57,494 nt of DNA from Microbulbifer okhotskensis (GTDB taxonomy: Bacteria > Pseudomonadota > Gammaproteobacteria > Pseudomonadales > Cellvibrionaceae): assembly GCF_023895975.1 (NCBI RefSeq), contig NZ_JALBWM010000019.1:1-57494 (forward strand), written 5' to 3'. A program made the position numbers and the translations under genes. Numbering within the stretch: position 1 is the first letter of the stretch; every line of letters begins with the position of its first letter. Below, in pieces: positions 26,528 through 36,859 of the stretch. The notes below the pieces were generated by a model. The model worked only from the letters and a program-made list of their open reading frames with translations. It was not told the origin of the DNA and ran no database searches.

Positions 26528-27709
26528 ATGTTTGAAGACGACGGTTACGCTCTGGAAACTCTGGCGGTGCGCGCCGGCCAGGTCCGTTCTGCGGAGGGGG
26601 AACACTCCGAGGCTCTCTACTTCACCTCCAGTTACGTTTTCCCTTCTGCTGCGGAAGCCGCCGCACGCTTTTCCGGCGAGAGTTCCGGCAACGTCTATTC
26701 CCGTTATACCAATCCTACCGTACGGATGTTTGAAGAGCGTATCGCCGCTCTTGAGGGCGGTGAAGCAGCGGTGGCCACCGCCAGCGGCATGGCTGCAATT
26801 CTCAGTATTTGTATGGCGCTATTGAAAAGTGGTGATCATGTCATTTGTTCCCGCAGCGTTTTTGGTACCACCACGGCGCTGTTTGGCCGCTATATGGAAA
26901 AATTCGGTGTTCGCGTAAGCTACGTGGATCTCACCGATATGGATGCCTGGAAACAGGCGGTGGACGGCGTTACCAAACTGTTATTTATGGAAACCCCCTC
27001 CAACCCTTTGTGCGAAGTGGCGGATATCCGCACCCTGGCAGAGATAGCCCACAGCGTCGGTGCCTTGTTGGTCGTCGACAACTGTTTTTGCACCCCGGCA
27101 CTACAGCGACCCTTGTCCCTTGACGCGGATATTGTGGTTCACTCCGCTACCAAGTTTCTCGATGGCCAGGGCCGTGCCTTGGGTGGCGTGGCTGTGGGAC
27201 GCAAGGATGTTATGAATGAATTGGTGGTATTTCTGCGTACCGCCGGGCCCAGTATGAGTCCGTTTAATGCCTGGGTTTTTCTCAAGGGTTTAGAGACACT
27301 GAAATTGCGCATGCAGGCGCACTGCACCAATGCGCTCGACCTGGCTTGGTGGCTGGACGAGCAGATGACCGTGGAGAAGGTGAATTACACCGGGCTTCCC
27401 AAACACCCCCAGCATCGTTTGGCGCGTGAGCAGCAAGATGCCTTTGGTGCCGTGCTTAGTTTCACCGTGCGCGGTGGCCGCGAGCAGGCTTGGAAGGTAA
27501 TTGATAACTGTAAGATCCTGTCCTGCACCGCCAATCTGGGGGATGCTAAAAGTACCATCGTGCATCCGGCCACCACCACTCATAGTCGCCTGAGCGATGA
27601 TGACAAGGCTCGTGCCGGAATTAGCGAGAACCTGATTCGCATCTCTGTGGGATTGGAAAATGTTGAAGACCTTAAACGTGACTTGATGCGCGGACTATCC
27701 CAATTGTAA
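26528..27709 (+). CDS. metZ: O-succinylhomoserine sulfhydrylase
   Basis: A PLP enzyme of the Cys/Met gamma-family that makes homocysteine directly from O-succinylhomoserine and sulfide; 393 residues. The PLP lysine is Lys209 in VVHSATKFLDGQG, and YSRYTNPTVRMFEERIAALE and ATASGMAAILS are family blocks. The start ATG 26528 has AGGAAG 7 nt upstream; the open frame runs 30 codons further into the hairpin region. Position after purF matches Pseudomonas metZ, which favours this name over metB or metC. Confidence 0.94.
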   Translation: MFEDDGYALETLAVRAGQVRSAEGEHSEALYFTSSYVFPSAAEAAARFSGESSGNVYSRYTNPTVRMFEERIAALEGGEAAVATASGMAAILSICMALLKSGDHVICSRSVFGTTTALFGRYMEKFGVRVSYVDLTDMDAWKQAVDGVTKLLFMETPSNPLCEVADIRTLAEIAHSVGALLVVDNCFCTPALQRPLSLDADIVVHSATKFLDGQGRALGGVAVGRKDVMNELVVFLRTAGPSMSPFNAWVFLKGLETLKLRMQAHCTNALDLAWWLDEQMTVEKVNYTGLPKHPQHRLAREQQDAFGAVLSFTVRGGREQAWKVIDNCKILSCTANLGDAKSTIVHPATTTHSRLSDDDKARAGISENLIRISVGLENVEDLKRDLMRGLSQL

Positions 27710-27733
27710 GCGCCGGGATTTGCCTGAAGGTTA

Positions 27734-27788
27734 CCGGGGCATGATCTCTGCTACCTATGATTATTAGCGGGCAGCAGAAAATGCCCGG
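27734..27788 (+). other. Nested inverted repeats between metZ and the MoxR gene
   Basis: GGGCAT (27737-27742) pairs with ATGCCC (27781-27786). Inside them TCTGCT (27747-27752) pairs with AGCAGA (27773-27778). The flanking CCGG on both sides can extend the outer stem with a bulge. It starts 25 nt after the metZ stop. No T-run follows. Confidence 0.45.
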
Positions 27789-27900
27789 TTGAATCACTCC
27801 CTGCTAGAGGCTGACATTGTCACTTGCTTCTGCGGGAAAGCGAGTGACTATTCAGAGCTGCGCGTGCGGCTTGAAAAAATTAAGCAGTAATGGATTTACC

Positions 27901-28812
27901 GTGCAAAAAATAGTTTCCGCCATCGTTTCCGATATCGGCAGTGTTCTGTTGGGCAAAGAGCGCCAGGTGAAGCTGTCCCTGGCTTGTCTCTTGTCAAAGG
28001 GGCACTTGTTGATTGAGGACCTGCCCGGTATGGGCAAGACCACATTGGCGCACGCCCTTGCCCAGGTGTTGGGGCTCTCTTACAAAAGGGTGCAATTCAC
28101 CAGTGATATGCTGCCCGCAGATATTCTGGGTGTTTCCATATTTGACCGGGAATCGAGTCAATTTCATTTTCATGAGGGGCCGGTTTTCAGCCAAGTATTG
28201 TTGGCAGATGAAATCAATCGCTCCTCGCCGAAAACGCAGAGTGCGCTGTTGGAAGCTATGGAAGAGCGCCAGGTCAGTATTGATGGTGAGACGCGCGCAC
28301 TGCCACAACCATTTTTTGTGATTGCCACCCAGAATCCACTGCAACAATCGGGCACTTTTGCGCTGCCGGAGTCCCAGTTGGATCGTTTCCTGATGCGTAT
28401 CAGTTTGGGCTACCCCAGCCGCGAAGCGGAGCGGGCTTTATATCTGGGCGCGGATCCTCGCCAGCAGCTGGCGGTGTTAAAAGCCCGTATTAATGTTGCC
28501 ACGCTAAGTAAAATGCAGAGCCTGGTGGGGCAGGTAAAGACTTCTGACAGTTTGTTGGACTACCTGGAAAGATTAGTACTGCAGACTCGCCAAAGCCCCG
28601 ATTGTGCGGTGGGACTATCCCCGCGCGGCGCCTTGGCACTGCTGCGTGCGGCAAAGGCATGGACACTGATTCACAATCGCAGCCATGTGTTACCCGAGGA
28701 TATCCAGGCAGTGTTCCCGGCTGTGGCGGGACACCGCTTGCAGAGGGATGGTAGTCATGGCGAACAGCTGGTGGAGCGTCTGTTGCGCCAGGTTGATGTC
28801 ATCGCAGCCTGA
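27901..28812 (+). CDS. MoxR-family AAA+ ATPase
   Basis: A 303-residue MoxR (AAA_3) ATPase, thought to act as a chaperone maturing partner proteins. Walker A is GMGKTTLA near residue 43, Walker B is LLADEINRSSPKTQSALLEAME, and sensor 1 is VIATQNPLQQSGTFALPESQLDRF. The start GTG 27901 fits the family's usual N-terminus (QKIVSAIVSDIGSVLLGKE); another candidate is GTG 27844. It is followed after 4 nt by the DUF58 gene and then TgpA, the classic MoxR-DUF58-transglutaminase arrangement. Confidence 0.93.
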   Translation: MQKIVSAIVSDIGSVLLGKERQVKLSLACLLSKGHLLIEDLPGMGKTTLAHALAQVLGLSYKRVQFTSDMLPADILGVSIFDRESSQFHFHEGPVFSQVLLADEINRSSPKTQSALLEAMEERQVSIDGETRALPQPFFVIATQNPLQQSGTFALPESQLDRFLMRISLGYPSREAERALYLGADPRQQLAVLKARINVATLSKMQSLVGQVKTSDSLLDYLERLVLQTRQSPDCAVGLSPRGALALLRAAKAWTLIHNRSHVLPEDIQAVFPAVAGHRLQRDGSHGEQLVERLLRQVDVIAA

Positions 28813-28816
28813 GCCA

Positions 28817-29806
28817 ATGAGTGTACCTCGGATTTCTGACAACAACGCTTCGCGCAATCTGTTTCGTGTACTGGGTGAGCGTTGGCTCAACCGCCGCGCG
28901 CCCCGCGCCCGTGCGATCACCCTCAATCATAGTCGTTTGTTTATCCTACCAACCCGGGCGGGGTTGGGCTTTTTACTGGTGATTGCACTTTTATGGCTGC
29001 TCGCGACCAACTATGAAAACAATCTGGTTTTTGCGCTAACTTTTTTGCTGGTGAGTATGTTTGCGGTGCTGCCAGTACACACCTTTGCCAACCTAAGTGG
29101 TCTGCGCCTGCAGTTGCTCGGCACCCGCAGCGCTTTTGCGGGCGATTTTGCGGAGGCCGAAATCAATGTCAGCCGAGAGGGAAAACGACAGAGGGAGTGG
29201 ATTGAACTTAGCTGGCCGCGAGAGCAGGGCAGTCATGTTGATCTCTGCGAGCACAAAAGTGTGGATACTTGTATCTCATTGCCGGTGGTCCGGCGCGGGC
29301 GGGTGCAGGCGCCGCGATTGCGGGTTGAGAGCCGTTTCCCGCTGGGACTGTTTTGCTGTTGGAGCCGTATAGATCTGGATGTAGAGTTTCTGGTGTACCC
29401 GCGCCCTGTATCTGCAGGGCCACTTCCGCTTGGCGGAGCTACGGCCGAAGGTGATTTTGGCGAGGTACAACCGGGTGGCGATGATTATGCAGCTCTGAAA
29501 CCCTATCAGGCGGGTGATTCGTTACGGCATATTGCCTGGAAGCAATATGCCGCTGGGCGTGATCTCTATAGCAAGGACTATGAACGTAAAACCGACAGAC
29601 GTCTGTGGCTGGATTGGAATCTGCTCGATGGTCGGGATTCGGAAACGCGCCTGAGTAATCTCTGCCATTGGGTACTGGAGGCAGAGAAAGAGGGTATTGT
29701 CTACGGCTTGCGCCTCCCTGGGATATCTATCGGGCCATCGTTTGGTCCTGAGCATCAACAGCAAGTGCTGCAGGCCCTGGCACTGTACCCAGAGCGGGGG
29801 CGGTGA
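28817..29806 (+). CDS. DUF58 membrane protein
   Basis: A 329-residue protein with two transmembrane helices near the N-terminus (about 46-90: LGFLLVIALLWLLATNYENN and ALTFLLVSMFAVLPVHTFAN) and a DUF58 domain containing YQAGDSLRHIAWKQYAAGRDLYSKDYE. The spacing of these residues is typical of the von Willebrand-like part of DUF58 proteins that partner MoxR ATPases. The function is unknown in detail. It overlaps the next gene by one base (TGATG). Confidence 0.9.
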   Translation: MSVPRISDNNASRNLFRVLGERWLNRRAPRARAITLNHSRLFILPTRAGLGFLLVIALLWLLATNYENNLVFALTFLLVSMFAVLPVHTFANLSGLRLQLLGTRSAFAGDFAEAEINVSREGKRQREWIELSWPREQGSHVDLCEHKSVDTCISLPVVRRGRVQAPRLRVESRFPLGLFCCWSRIDLDVEFLVYPRPVSAGPLPLGGATAEGDFGEVQPGGDDYAALKPYQAGDSLRHIAWKQYAAGRDLYSKDYERKTDRRLWLDWNLLDGRDSETRLSNLCHWVLEAEKEGIVYGLRLPGISIGPSFGPEHQQQVLQALALYPERGR

Positions 29807-31827
29807 TGGTCAGTAGCAAGGAACTATTGCCGCGCGAGAGTCTGTTGTGGATTTTTGCCGCCCAGTTTGTCGCCTTGTTGCCGCAGTTTACCCAACTGCC
29901 CCTTTGGGTAGCTTTTGCTTGGGCCTTTGCTGTCTATTGGCGTCTGGAGGTGTTTCGCGGCCGCAGGGATCTGCCTGGGCGCACCTTAAGGTTGGCGGTG
30001 ATTGTTTTAACAATAACCGGACTGGCCTTGTCATATCGTCACTGGTTTGCACTGGAGCCGATGATCGCATTACTGGCGATCTCCTTCACGTTAAAAAACC
30101 TGGAACTGGTGAGCCGCCGCGATGCGTTTGTCAGCCTGCTATTGGCCTATTTTGTCTCGGCAACCCTGTTTGTACAGGAGCAGACCATTCCTTATGCACT
30201 CTACGGTTTGCTCTGTGTCTGGGTGATTACCGCAGCGCTGGCGGCGCAATTGGGCAGCTCTAGCGCACGTCCGCGCCGGGCTTTGGGAATATCGGTGCGG
30301 CTGTTAGCTCAGGCCACTCCATTGATGGTGTTGCTGTTTTTGGCTCTGCCGAGATTGGGGCCGCTGTGGTCGGTACCTCAGGATACTTCTGCCGGTCGTA
30401 CCGGTGTCAGTGATTCGATGGCGCCGGGAGATTTTACCGAACTCTCTAAATCGACTAAGCCCACATTGCGAATTTCCTTTGATGGACCTATCCCACCGCC
30501 TGAACAGCGGTATTGGCGAGGGCTGGTCTATTCCGAATTTGATGGTCGCACATGGCGCCAAGGTTTCGGGGTGGATCCTCACAATGGGGGCCGCGTGTAC
30601 TGGAAAACTGGTGAGCGCCTTCTGCCGCAGATGGGGCCACGCTACCGTTATCAGGTGATTCAGGAGGCAAGTCGCAGTCCCTGGCTGTTTGCCCTGGCGC
30701 AACCGGCTTCGGAAACTCAGGGCGTGGGAGAGACTGCGGATGATCGCTTGGTGAAGCGTACACCAGTGTACAGCCGGTTTGCCTATGAAGTGCGTTCCTG
30801 GCCTCGCGAAACCCTGCAGGCTCCTGTATCCCTGAGTAACGCGGAGCGGCGTCTGAACTTGCAACTGCCAAGTTTTGGCAATAACCGCACCCGCGAGTGG
30901 ATGGCATCCCTGCGCAATCAGGGGCTCAGTGCTGAATCTGTTTCTACCCAGTTGCTGGCACACTTCAACAGTGCTTTTACCTATACCTTAAAGCCACCGG
31001 CACTCGGTGCGGACAGTGTCGATGAGTTCCTGTTCGCTAGCCAGCAAGGTTTTTGTGAACATTTTGCCGGCAGTTATGTCTTTGCTATGCGCGCTGCCGG
31101 TATACCGGCGAGGGTAGTGGCCGGTTATCAGGGGGGGGAGTGGGTCAGTGGAGAGGAGTATCTTCTGGTTCGCGAATACGATGCCCATGCCTGGGCGGAA
31201 ATCTGGTTCGATGGTCGTGGTTGGCAACGGGTGGACCCCACCGCCGCTGTGGCGCCTGAGCGGGTGCGCAATGGTTTGGAAAGCGCCGCCGGGGAAGAGT
31301 TTCTGCAGGAATCCTTTTTTCCACTGCACCGTATCGGTGTCCTCAGCAAGTTGAGGTTGAAGTGGGATATGATTAACTACCGTTGGTACCAGACGGTAGT
31401 GAGCTTTGATGCAGACCGCCAGCAAAATTATTTGCGGCGACTTCTCGGTGAAGTTTCCCCGTTGCGAATGGCGCTTTTGTTTGCTGTACCAACACTGATA
31501 ATTTTGCTTGGCATTGGCTTGTGGATTGCCCGCTCTGCCAATGGTCGCAAACTGCCTCCTGCTGAAAGGCTGTACCAGCGTTTTTGCCAACGCATGGCCC
31601 GCGTTGGAGTGAGGCGGCGCCCCGGTGAAGCACCACAGGATTACGCTCGACGTATTGCTTCGGAAAAGCCACAGCTGGCCGATTATGCCAATGCGGTCAC
31701 CGCCGCTTTTGAACAGGCTGCCTATGGTGGTGATAGCAGTGCGCAGAAAACACTGCGCAAGTTATTGCGCTGGCATTTTTGGCTACGGCGCACAGCGACG
31801 GATAGTCGCGAGTTGGTAGGTCTTTAA
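29806..31827 (+). CDS. TgpA-type membrane transglutaminase-like protein
   Basis: A 673-residue protein resembling P. aeruginosa TgpA. About six hydrophobic helices occupy residues 1-185, followed by a periplasmic transglutaminase-like domain, a further helix near 550-572 (MALLFAVPTLIILLGIGLW) and a DUF4129-like tail. The Cys-His-Asp triad is visible in SQQGFCEHFAGSYVFAMRAA (Cys about 416), REYDAHAWAEIWF and WQRVDPTAA. The start overlaps the DUF58 stop. The family is linked to envelope or peptidoglycan processes and can be essential in Pseudomonas; the reaction is not established. Confidence 0.92.
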   Translation: MVSSKELLPRESLLWIFAAQFVALLPQFTQLPLWVAFAWAFAVYWRLEVFRGRRDLPGRTLRLAVIVLTITGLALSYRHWFALEPMIALLAISFTLKNLELVSRRDAFVSLLLAYFVSATLFVQEQTIPYALYGLLCVWVITAALAAQLGSSSARPRRALGISVRLLAQATPLMVLLFLALPRLGPLWSVPQDTSAGRTGVSDSMAPGDFTELSKSTKPTLRISFDGPIPPPEQRYWRGLVYSEFDGRTWRQGFGVDPHNGGRVYWKTGERLLPQMGPRYRYQVIQEASRSPWLFALAQPASETQGVGETADDRLVKRTPVYSRFAYEVRSWPRETLQAPVSLSNAERRLNLQLPSFGNNRTREWMASLRNQGLSAESVSTQLLAHFNSAFTYTLKPPALGADSVDEFLFASQQGFCEHFAGSYVFAMRAAGIPARVVAGYQGGEWVSGEEYLLVREYDAHAWAEIWFDGRGWQRVDPTAAVAPERVRNGLESAAGEEFLQESFFPLHRIGVLSKLRLKWDMINYRWYQTVVSFDADRQQNYLRRLLGEVSPLRMALLFAVPTLIILLGIGLWIARSANGRKLPPAERLYQRFCQRMARVGVRRRPGEAPQDYARRIASEKPQLADYANAVTAAFEQAAYGGDSSAQKTLRKLLRWHFWLRRTATDSRELVGL

Positions 31828-31830
31828 TCA

Positions 31831-33075
31831 TTGAGTTACTTCGTTATTAGAATACCGACCCGGTTACAGAGATTCTTGTTGGGCTACAGCGGGACTTCTT
31901 TGGCCACCGGCCTGCAGGTAATTTTACTGCCCTGGATAGCACTGACGATTGTGGACTTGCCCGCTTTGCAGCTGGGCTGGATACAAGCCTCGGTGCTACT
32001 GCCAAACCTAGTATTCCTGTTATTTGGCGGGGCTCTGGCGGACCGGCGTGACCCGGCACGGGTATCCAGTATGGCCTGCTTTGGCCTTGCGCTTTGCCAT
32101 AGCGCGTTGTTGATGTATTTCACCTTTCAAGTGCTAACGCTGCCGATTCTTATGCTCTATGGCATTTGTCTGGGGGTGTGCAGTGCTTTTCTTCAGCCCG
32201 CTCGAGACAATTTGGTACAGCGCAGCGCTCGCAATCGTCGGGGGCAGGCTTCTGAGCGCGGTGTGCAAAAAACGGTGACCTGGATGATGCTGGCACAGTA
32301 CGGCGGCCAGGCAGTGGGGATGCTGCTGGCGAGCCGCTTTGATCAGTGGGGCCTGCAACACCTATTGGGGGTACAGGTGGGTGTTTTGCTCGCTGCGTCG
32401 ATACTCCTTTTATCCCTGCGCCAATCCGGACCGCGCCAGCAGGAACTTGAGAAGTTGCCCCATACCCTGATTCTGGATGGGCTTAGCCAAGTGTGGAAAC
32501 ATCCGGTACTGCGGGAGCTGACAGCGTTGATGGCTTTTAACGGGTTTGTACATATCGGCGTTTTTCTGGTGGTTTTACCGCTGTTGGCTGAGGACTATGG
32601 CCGCGGTGCCGGTTATTACGCGACCCTGCAATTGGCGTTTGTGGCGGGTACGGTAATTGCTACGGTGACCATGTTGCGGCGCGGCCAGGGCCAGGAACCG
32701 GGTCGGGGTATCCTGATGTGCCTGCTCTACAGTGCGGCGCTGCTGATCGCTATTAGCCTGGGGCCGACCCAGCTGGGCCTGATACTGCTCTGCCTTTGTT
32801 GGGGCGCTGTCGCGGCTGCCTCTGCGGGTTTGGGGCGGGGTATCGTCCAATTGTTGGCACCGGCAGATTATCGCAGCCGTATTATTTCCATTTACCAGTT
32901 TGCCCTGTTCGGCTCTGCAGCTCTGGGCGCATTGGCTGCAGGGGTTTTGAGCCAGGTTGCAGCGCCTCTGACAACTCTGCTCTGGGCGGGGATCTTGAGT
33001 TTGTTGGCATTTGCCCTGGTTGCCTTTAGCGGAGCACTGCGGCGAGTCAGGATCTCTGATAGTGAAGCGCAATAA
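31831..33075 (+). CDS. MFS transporter (transmembrane secretion effector type)
   Basis: A 414-residue membrane protein with about twelve hydrophobic helices. The loop 2-3 motif GGALADRRDPARVSS is the MFS motif A equivalent. PARDNLVQRSARNRRGQASERG is typical of the MFS_3/enterobactin-exporter-like group, which exports small molecules. The start is a TTG 3 nt after the tgpA stop, with a weak binding site, so it depends on coupled translation within the moxR operon. The substrate is unknown. Confidence 0.85.
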   Translation: MSYFVIRIPTRLQRFLLGYSGTSLATGLQVILLPWIALTIVDLPALQLGWIQASVLLPNLVFLLFGGALADRRDPARVSSMACFGLALCHSALLMYFTFQVLTLPILMLYGICLGVCSAFLQPARDNLVQRSARNRRGQASERGVQKTVTWMMLAQYGGQAVGMLLASRFDQWGLQHLLGVQVGVLLAASILLLSLRQSGPRQQELEKLPHTLILDGLSQVWKHPVLRELTALMAFNGFVHIGVFLVVLPLLAEDYGRGAGYYATLQLAFVAGTVIATVTMLRRGQGQEPGRGILMCLLYSAALLIAISLGPTQLGLILLCLCWGAVAAASAGLGRGIVQLLAPADYRSRIISIYQFALFGSAALGALAAGVLSQVAAPLTTLLWAGILSLLAFALVAFSGALRRVRISDSEAQ

Positions 33076-33151
33076 CGGGTAGCTGCCAGTGACCAACTTC
33101 CCCTGAGCCACCTTATATTTTTCCAGGGTAGTGGTGTGGTGGAGGTGAGAT

Positions 33152-33445
33152 TTGAATGCCGCGAAAAGTAGCAACGGGTCGCAAAGCGTCAGGCAGAAGA
33201 GTCATGCGCTCACTCTTAGGGCCGGGGTGTTCAACCAGGATGAGCCGAAAGCCATAGCGCGATCCTTGAAAGCTGCAGCCGATGCCAGCAAGCAGCGCAA
33301 CTCAGACGCTTTTTGCTCTGCTATGTCGATGCTAACTTTTTACATCAATCGTGCCGGACAGCATTTGCCCGCCCGGAGGCGCAGAATCCTGCAAGCGGCC
33401 AAAGATGAGTTGCGCGGGCTCTATGGACGCCCGCGCCGGTATTAA
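33152..33445 (+). CDS. DUF3175 family protein
   Basis: A 97-residue basic protein. The core FNQDEPKAIARSLKAAADAS and SAMSMLTFYINRAGQHLPARRR is the conserved DUF3175 sequence as I know it; its function is unknown. The start is a TTG with GGAGG 6 nt upstream. A canonical ATG only 4 nt downstream (33156) is in a different frame that stops early, so the TTG reading is preferred. It is convergent with sppA, 21 nt away, with no obvious terminator between. Confidence 0.8.
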   Translation: MNAAKSSNGSQSVRQKSHALTLRAGVFNQDEPKAIARSLKAAADASKQRNSDAFCSAMSMLTFYINRAGQHLPARRRRILQAAKDELRGLYGRPRRY

Positions 33446-33466
33446 ACCAGCGCGGGGACCACTGTG

Positions 33467-35332
33467 TTAGGGGGCGAGGCAGGGCAGGCACCGTACGTAG
33501 AGTCCTCGTGGGTCGCGGTAGCTCTGTAATTCGGTGAGGGGCGCCAACACGGGCTGTACGCTGTTTAACCAGGCGCCTAGCGGCAAGTTTACTTCGAGGC
33601 TGGCGGCGATACGCGCATCCACATTATCACTCAAGGCTCGCAGGAAGCGCTCACCGGTGGTCAGTTCTCGCCGGATCTCAATTACATCGTACTCCTCAAT
33701 CTCAGCAAGTTGTGCGGCATCAGCTATGGCATCGCTAAGGTTACCCAGATCATCGACCAACCCCAGGTTTTTAGCCGCGCGGCCGGTCCAAACCTGACCC
33801 TGGGCAATTTTATGGACTTCTTTCGGTGTACTTCCGCGGGCTTCGGCGACGATTCTGAGGAATCTGGCGTAAGTGTTGTCCACCCCTTGCTGCAGAATAC
33901 TGGCGGCTGCTTCGGGCAGGGCGCGATCCAGACGCATGCTACCGGAGAGGTCGGTAGTACCAACACCATCGGTATAAATTCCCAGGGCTTCTAGGGAATC
34001 CTCAAAGGTAGGGAAGGCACCGAATACACCAATCGATCCGGTTAGGGTCGCCGGAGATGCCCAGATGCGATCGCCACCGGTGGCAATCCAGTAACCACCG
34101 GATGCAGCGATACTGCCCATGGAAATCACCACGGGGATGTCGGCTTCGCGGGTGGCGAGCAGTTCCTGTCGAATGGTCTCAGAGGCAAAGGCGGAGCCGC
34201 CACCGCTGTCGATACGCAGTACCAGGGCATCCACCTCTTTATCGCGGGCCTGGGCAATCAGTTTACTCAGGCTTTCACTGCCAATTTTACCGGCGGGAGC
34301 CTGGCCATCGACGATAGCGCCGCTGGCGGTGATTAGGGCAACTTTGTTAGGTTCTTTTTTTGCCGCCACTTCGCTGAGATTGTGGCTGCGCAGATAGGCA
34401 AGGGCATCGATGGCTTTGTAGTTGCGTTCATCGTTCTCGTCTTCGCCAATGGCCTTGCGTAACTCTTTGAGCGCTAGGTTGCGACTGGCGAGCTGGTCTA
34501 CCAATTTATTTGAGAGCGCAGTCCGCGCCCAGTCACCTTCGTGCTGTTGCAGTTTCTCCGGTAACTCGTTGATAAACAGGTCGATACTGTCGGTGGGCAA
34601 ATTGCGCAAACCGGTCACTTGTTCGGTGTATTCACTCCAAAGCTCGTGCAGCCAGCGCTGATTATTTTCGCGGGAGGCGGGAGACATATCATCGCGGGTG
34701 TAGGGCTCGATAAAATCCTTGTAATCTCCCACGCGGAATACATGGAAATTGACTTTGAGTTTTTTTAGCGCGCTCTTGTAGTAGTTACGGTAGACGCCAA
34801 AGCCTGTGAGCATCACCGAACCCATGGGGTTCAGATATACCTTGTCGGCGTGGCTGGCGAGAAAATACTGGGCTTGGGTGTAGTTGTCACCCACGGCGTA
34901 GATCGGTTTGTCCGCAGCCTTAAAACGTTGCAGAGCTGCGCCAACTTCATCCAGCTTACTGAGGCTCCCGCCGACCATATTGTCGAGCTCCAGTACCAGT
35001 GCGGAAATGCGCTTGTCTTTTGCCGCATTGTCGATGGCATCAACCAGATCTTTTACCCGCATTTCCATTGGCCCTTGAGTTCCGCCGAAGAAAATCGGCA
35101 GGCCGCTGGGCTGACTGAGCTCATCCACCAGGAATCCACTGGGTGCGACGCGCAGAGCGGCTCCCTGGGGAACGACCAACTGCTCGTCCTTGCCAAAGAT
35201 GGCGATACCCAGGAACACCAGCAGTAAGAGGAATATCAGATTGGTAAATACTCGCCTCAGCCAGGTGATGGAGCCGCCAATGACGCCAAAAAAGCTGCGA
35301 AAAAATCCTTTCTCATCGAGTGAATCAGTCAA
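33467..35332 (-). CDS. sppA: Signal peptide peptidase SppA, 67 kDa type
   Basis: An inner membrane serine protease that degrades cleaved signal peptides; 621 residues, the long two-domain type. One N-terminal transmembrane helix (about 28-47) precedes two ClpP-like domains. The catalytic dyad can be placed: Lys205 in VGDYKDFIEPYTRDDMS and Ser411 in MGSIAASGGYW. The C-terminal extension ends with the unusual Cys-containing VRCLPCLAP. It is monocistronic on the minus strand. Confidence 0.96.
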   Translation of the reverse strand: MTDSLDEKGFFRSFFGVIGGSITWLRRVFTNLIFLLLLVFLGIAIFGKDEQLVVPQGAALRVAPSGFLVDELSQPSGLPIFFGGTQGPMEMRVKDLVDAIDNAAKDKRISALVLELDNMVGGSLSKLDEVGAALQRFKAADKPIYAVGDNYTQAQYFLASHADKVYLNPMGSVMLTGFGVYRNYYKSALKKLKVNFHVFRVGDYKDFIEPYTRDDMSPASRENNQRWLHELWSEYTEQVTGLRNLPTDSIDLFINELPEKLQQHEGDWARTALSNKLVDQLASRNLALKELRKAIGEDENDERNYKAIDALAYLRSHNLSEVAAKKEPNKVALITASGAIVDGQAPAGKIGSESLSKLIAQARDKEVDALVLRIDSGGGSAFASETIRQELLATREADIPVVISMGSIAASGGYWIATGGDRIWASPATLTGSIGVFGAFPTFEDSLEALGIYTDGVGTTDLSGSMRLDRALPEAAASILQQGVDNTYARFLRIVAEARGSTPKEVHKIAQGQVWTGRAAKNLGLVDDLGNLSDAIADAAQLAEIEEYDVIEIRRELTTGERFLRALSDNVDARIAASLEVNLPLGAWLNSVQPVLAPLTELQSYRDPRGLYVRCLPCLAP

Positions 35333-35417
35333 ACCTCAAAACTCCTTAGTGCGCTGAGGGTTAAGCAAAGTCCGCGCACCTGTCGCGAAATCATTAGTGG
35401 TGCGGACACCGTGGGGG

Positions 35418-35765
35418 TTACTGCATACGATGCCATCGGCTGCTCATCATTGCAGAAAAGAATAGGATAAGGCTTAGGACCATCAGAACGCCATCCTGCC
35501 AACCGTGTGTAGGTAACATTACATCGACAATACTGGCGGTGATATACAGTAAAAGGATAAAACAGAGCCAGAGGTAGCTGCGGTAACGCTGCTCAATCAA
35601 GCCTGGCAATACCAGTAGCAGGGGAACGGTTTGCAGTAGCCAAAATGGAATTGAGCCCCCTTCCAGGAAGAGGTTCCTTGCTGCAAAAAGCAGCAGCAGG
35701 CCGATATAACAAAACCAGTTAATATTCAGCGCAATTTTTAGTTTGCGCTGTACAGAGTCGTTCAC
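35418..35765 (-). CDS. DUF2069 membrane protein
   Basis: A 115-residue inner membrane protein with four hydrophobic helices (WFCYIGLLLLFAARNLFL and SYLWLCFILLLYITASIVD are clear). It ends the arsC-wrbA-like-DUF2069 operon, the arrangement seen in Pseudomonas. GTG 35765 was chosen, with GAGGA 4-5 nt upstream and 10 nt after the preceding stop; the open frame continues upstream inside the flavoprotein gene. Function unknown. Confidence 0.85.
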   Translation of the reverse strand: MNDSVQRKLKIALNINWFCYIGLLLLFAARNLFLEGGSIPFWLLQTVPLLLVLPGLIEQRYRSYLWLCFILLLYITASIVDVMLPTHGWQDGVLMVLSLILFFSAMMSSRWHRMQ

Positions 35766-35775
35766 ACTTTGTCCT

Positions 35776-36740
<965 letters not shown>

Positions 36741-36859
36741 TGTGGCGGCATCCTGTTACTGTTTGGCGTATTCTAACCGAAGAATGTTGCGAAATTCTAA
36801 GTTGTTTCGGGCGGTAATATCGCAGCCTGGGGAGATTTTGCACACACAGAGAGATCACA

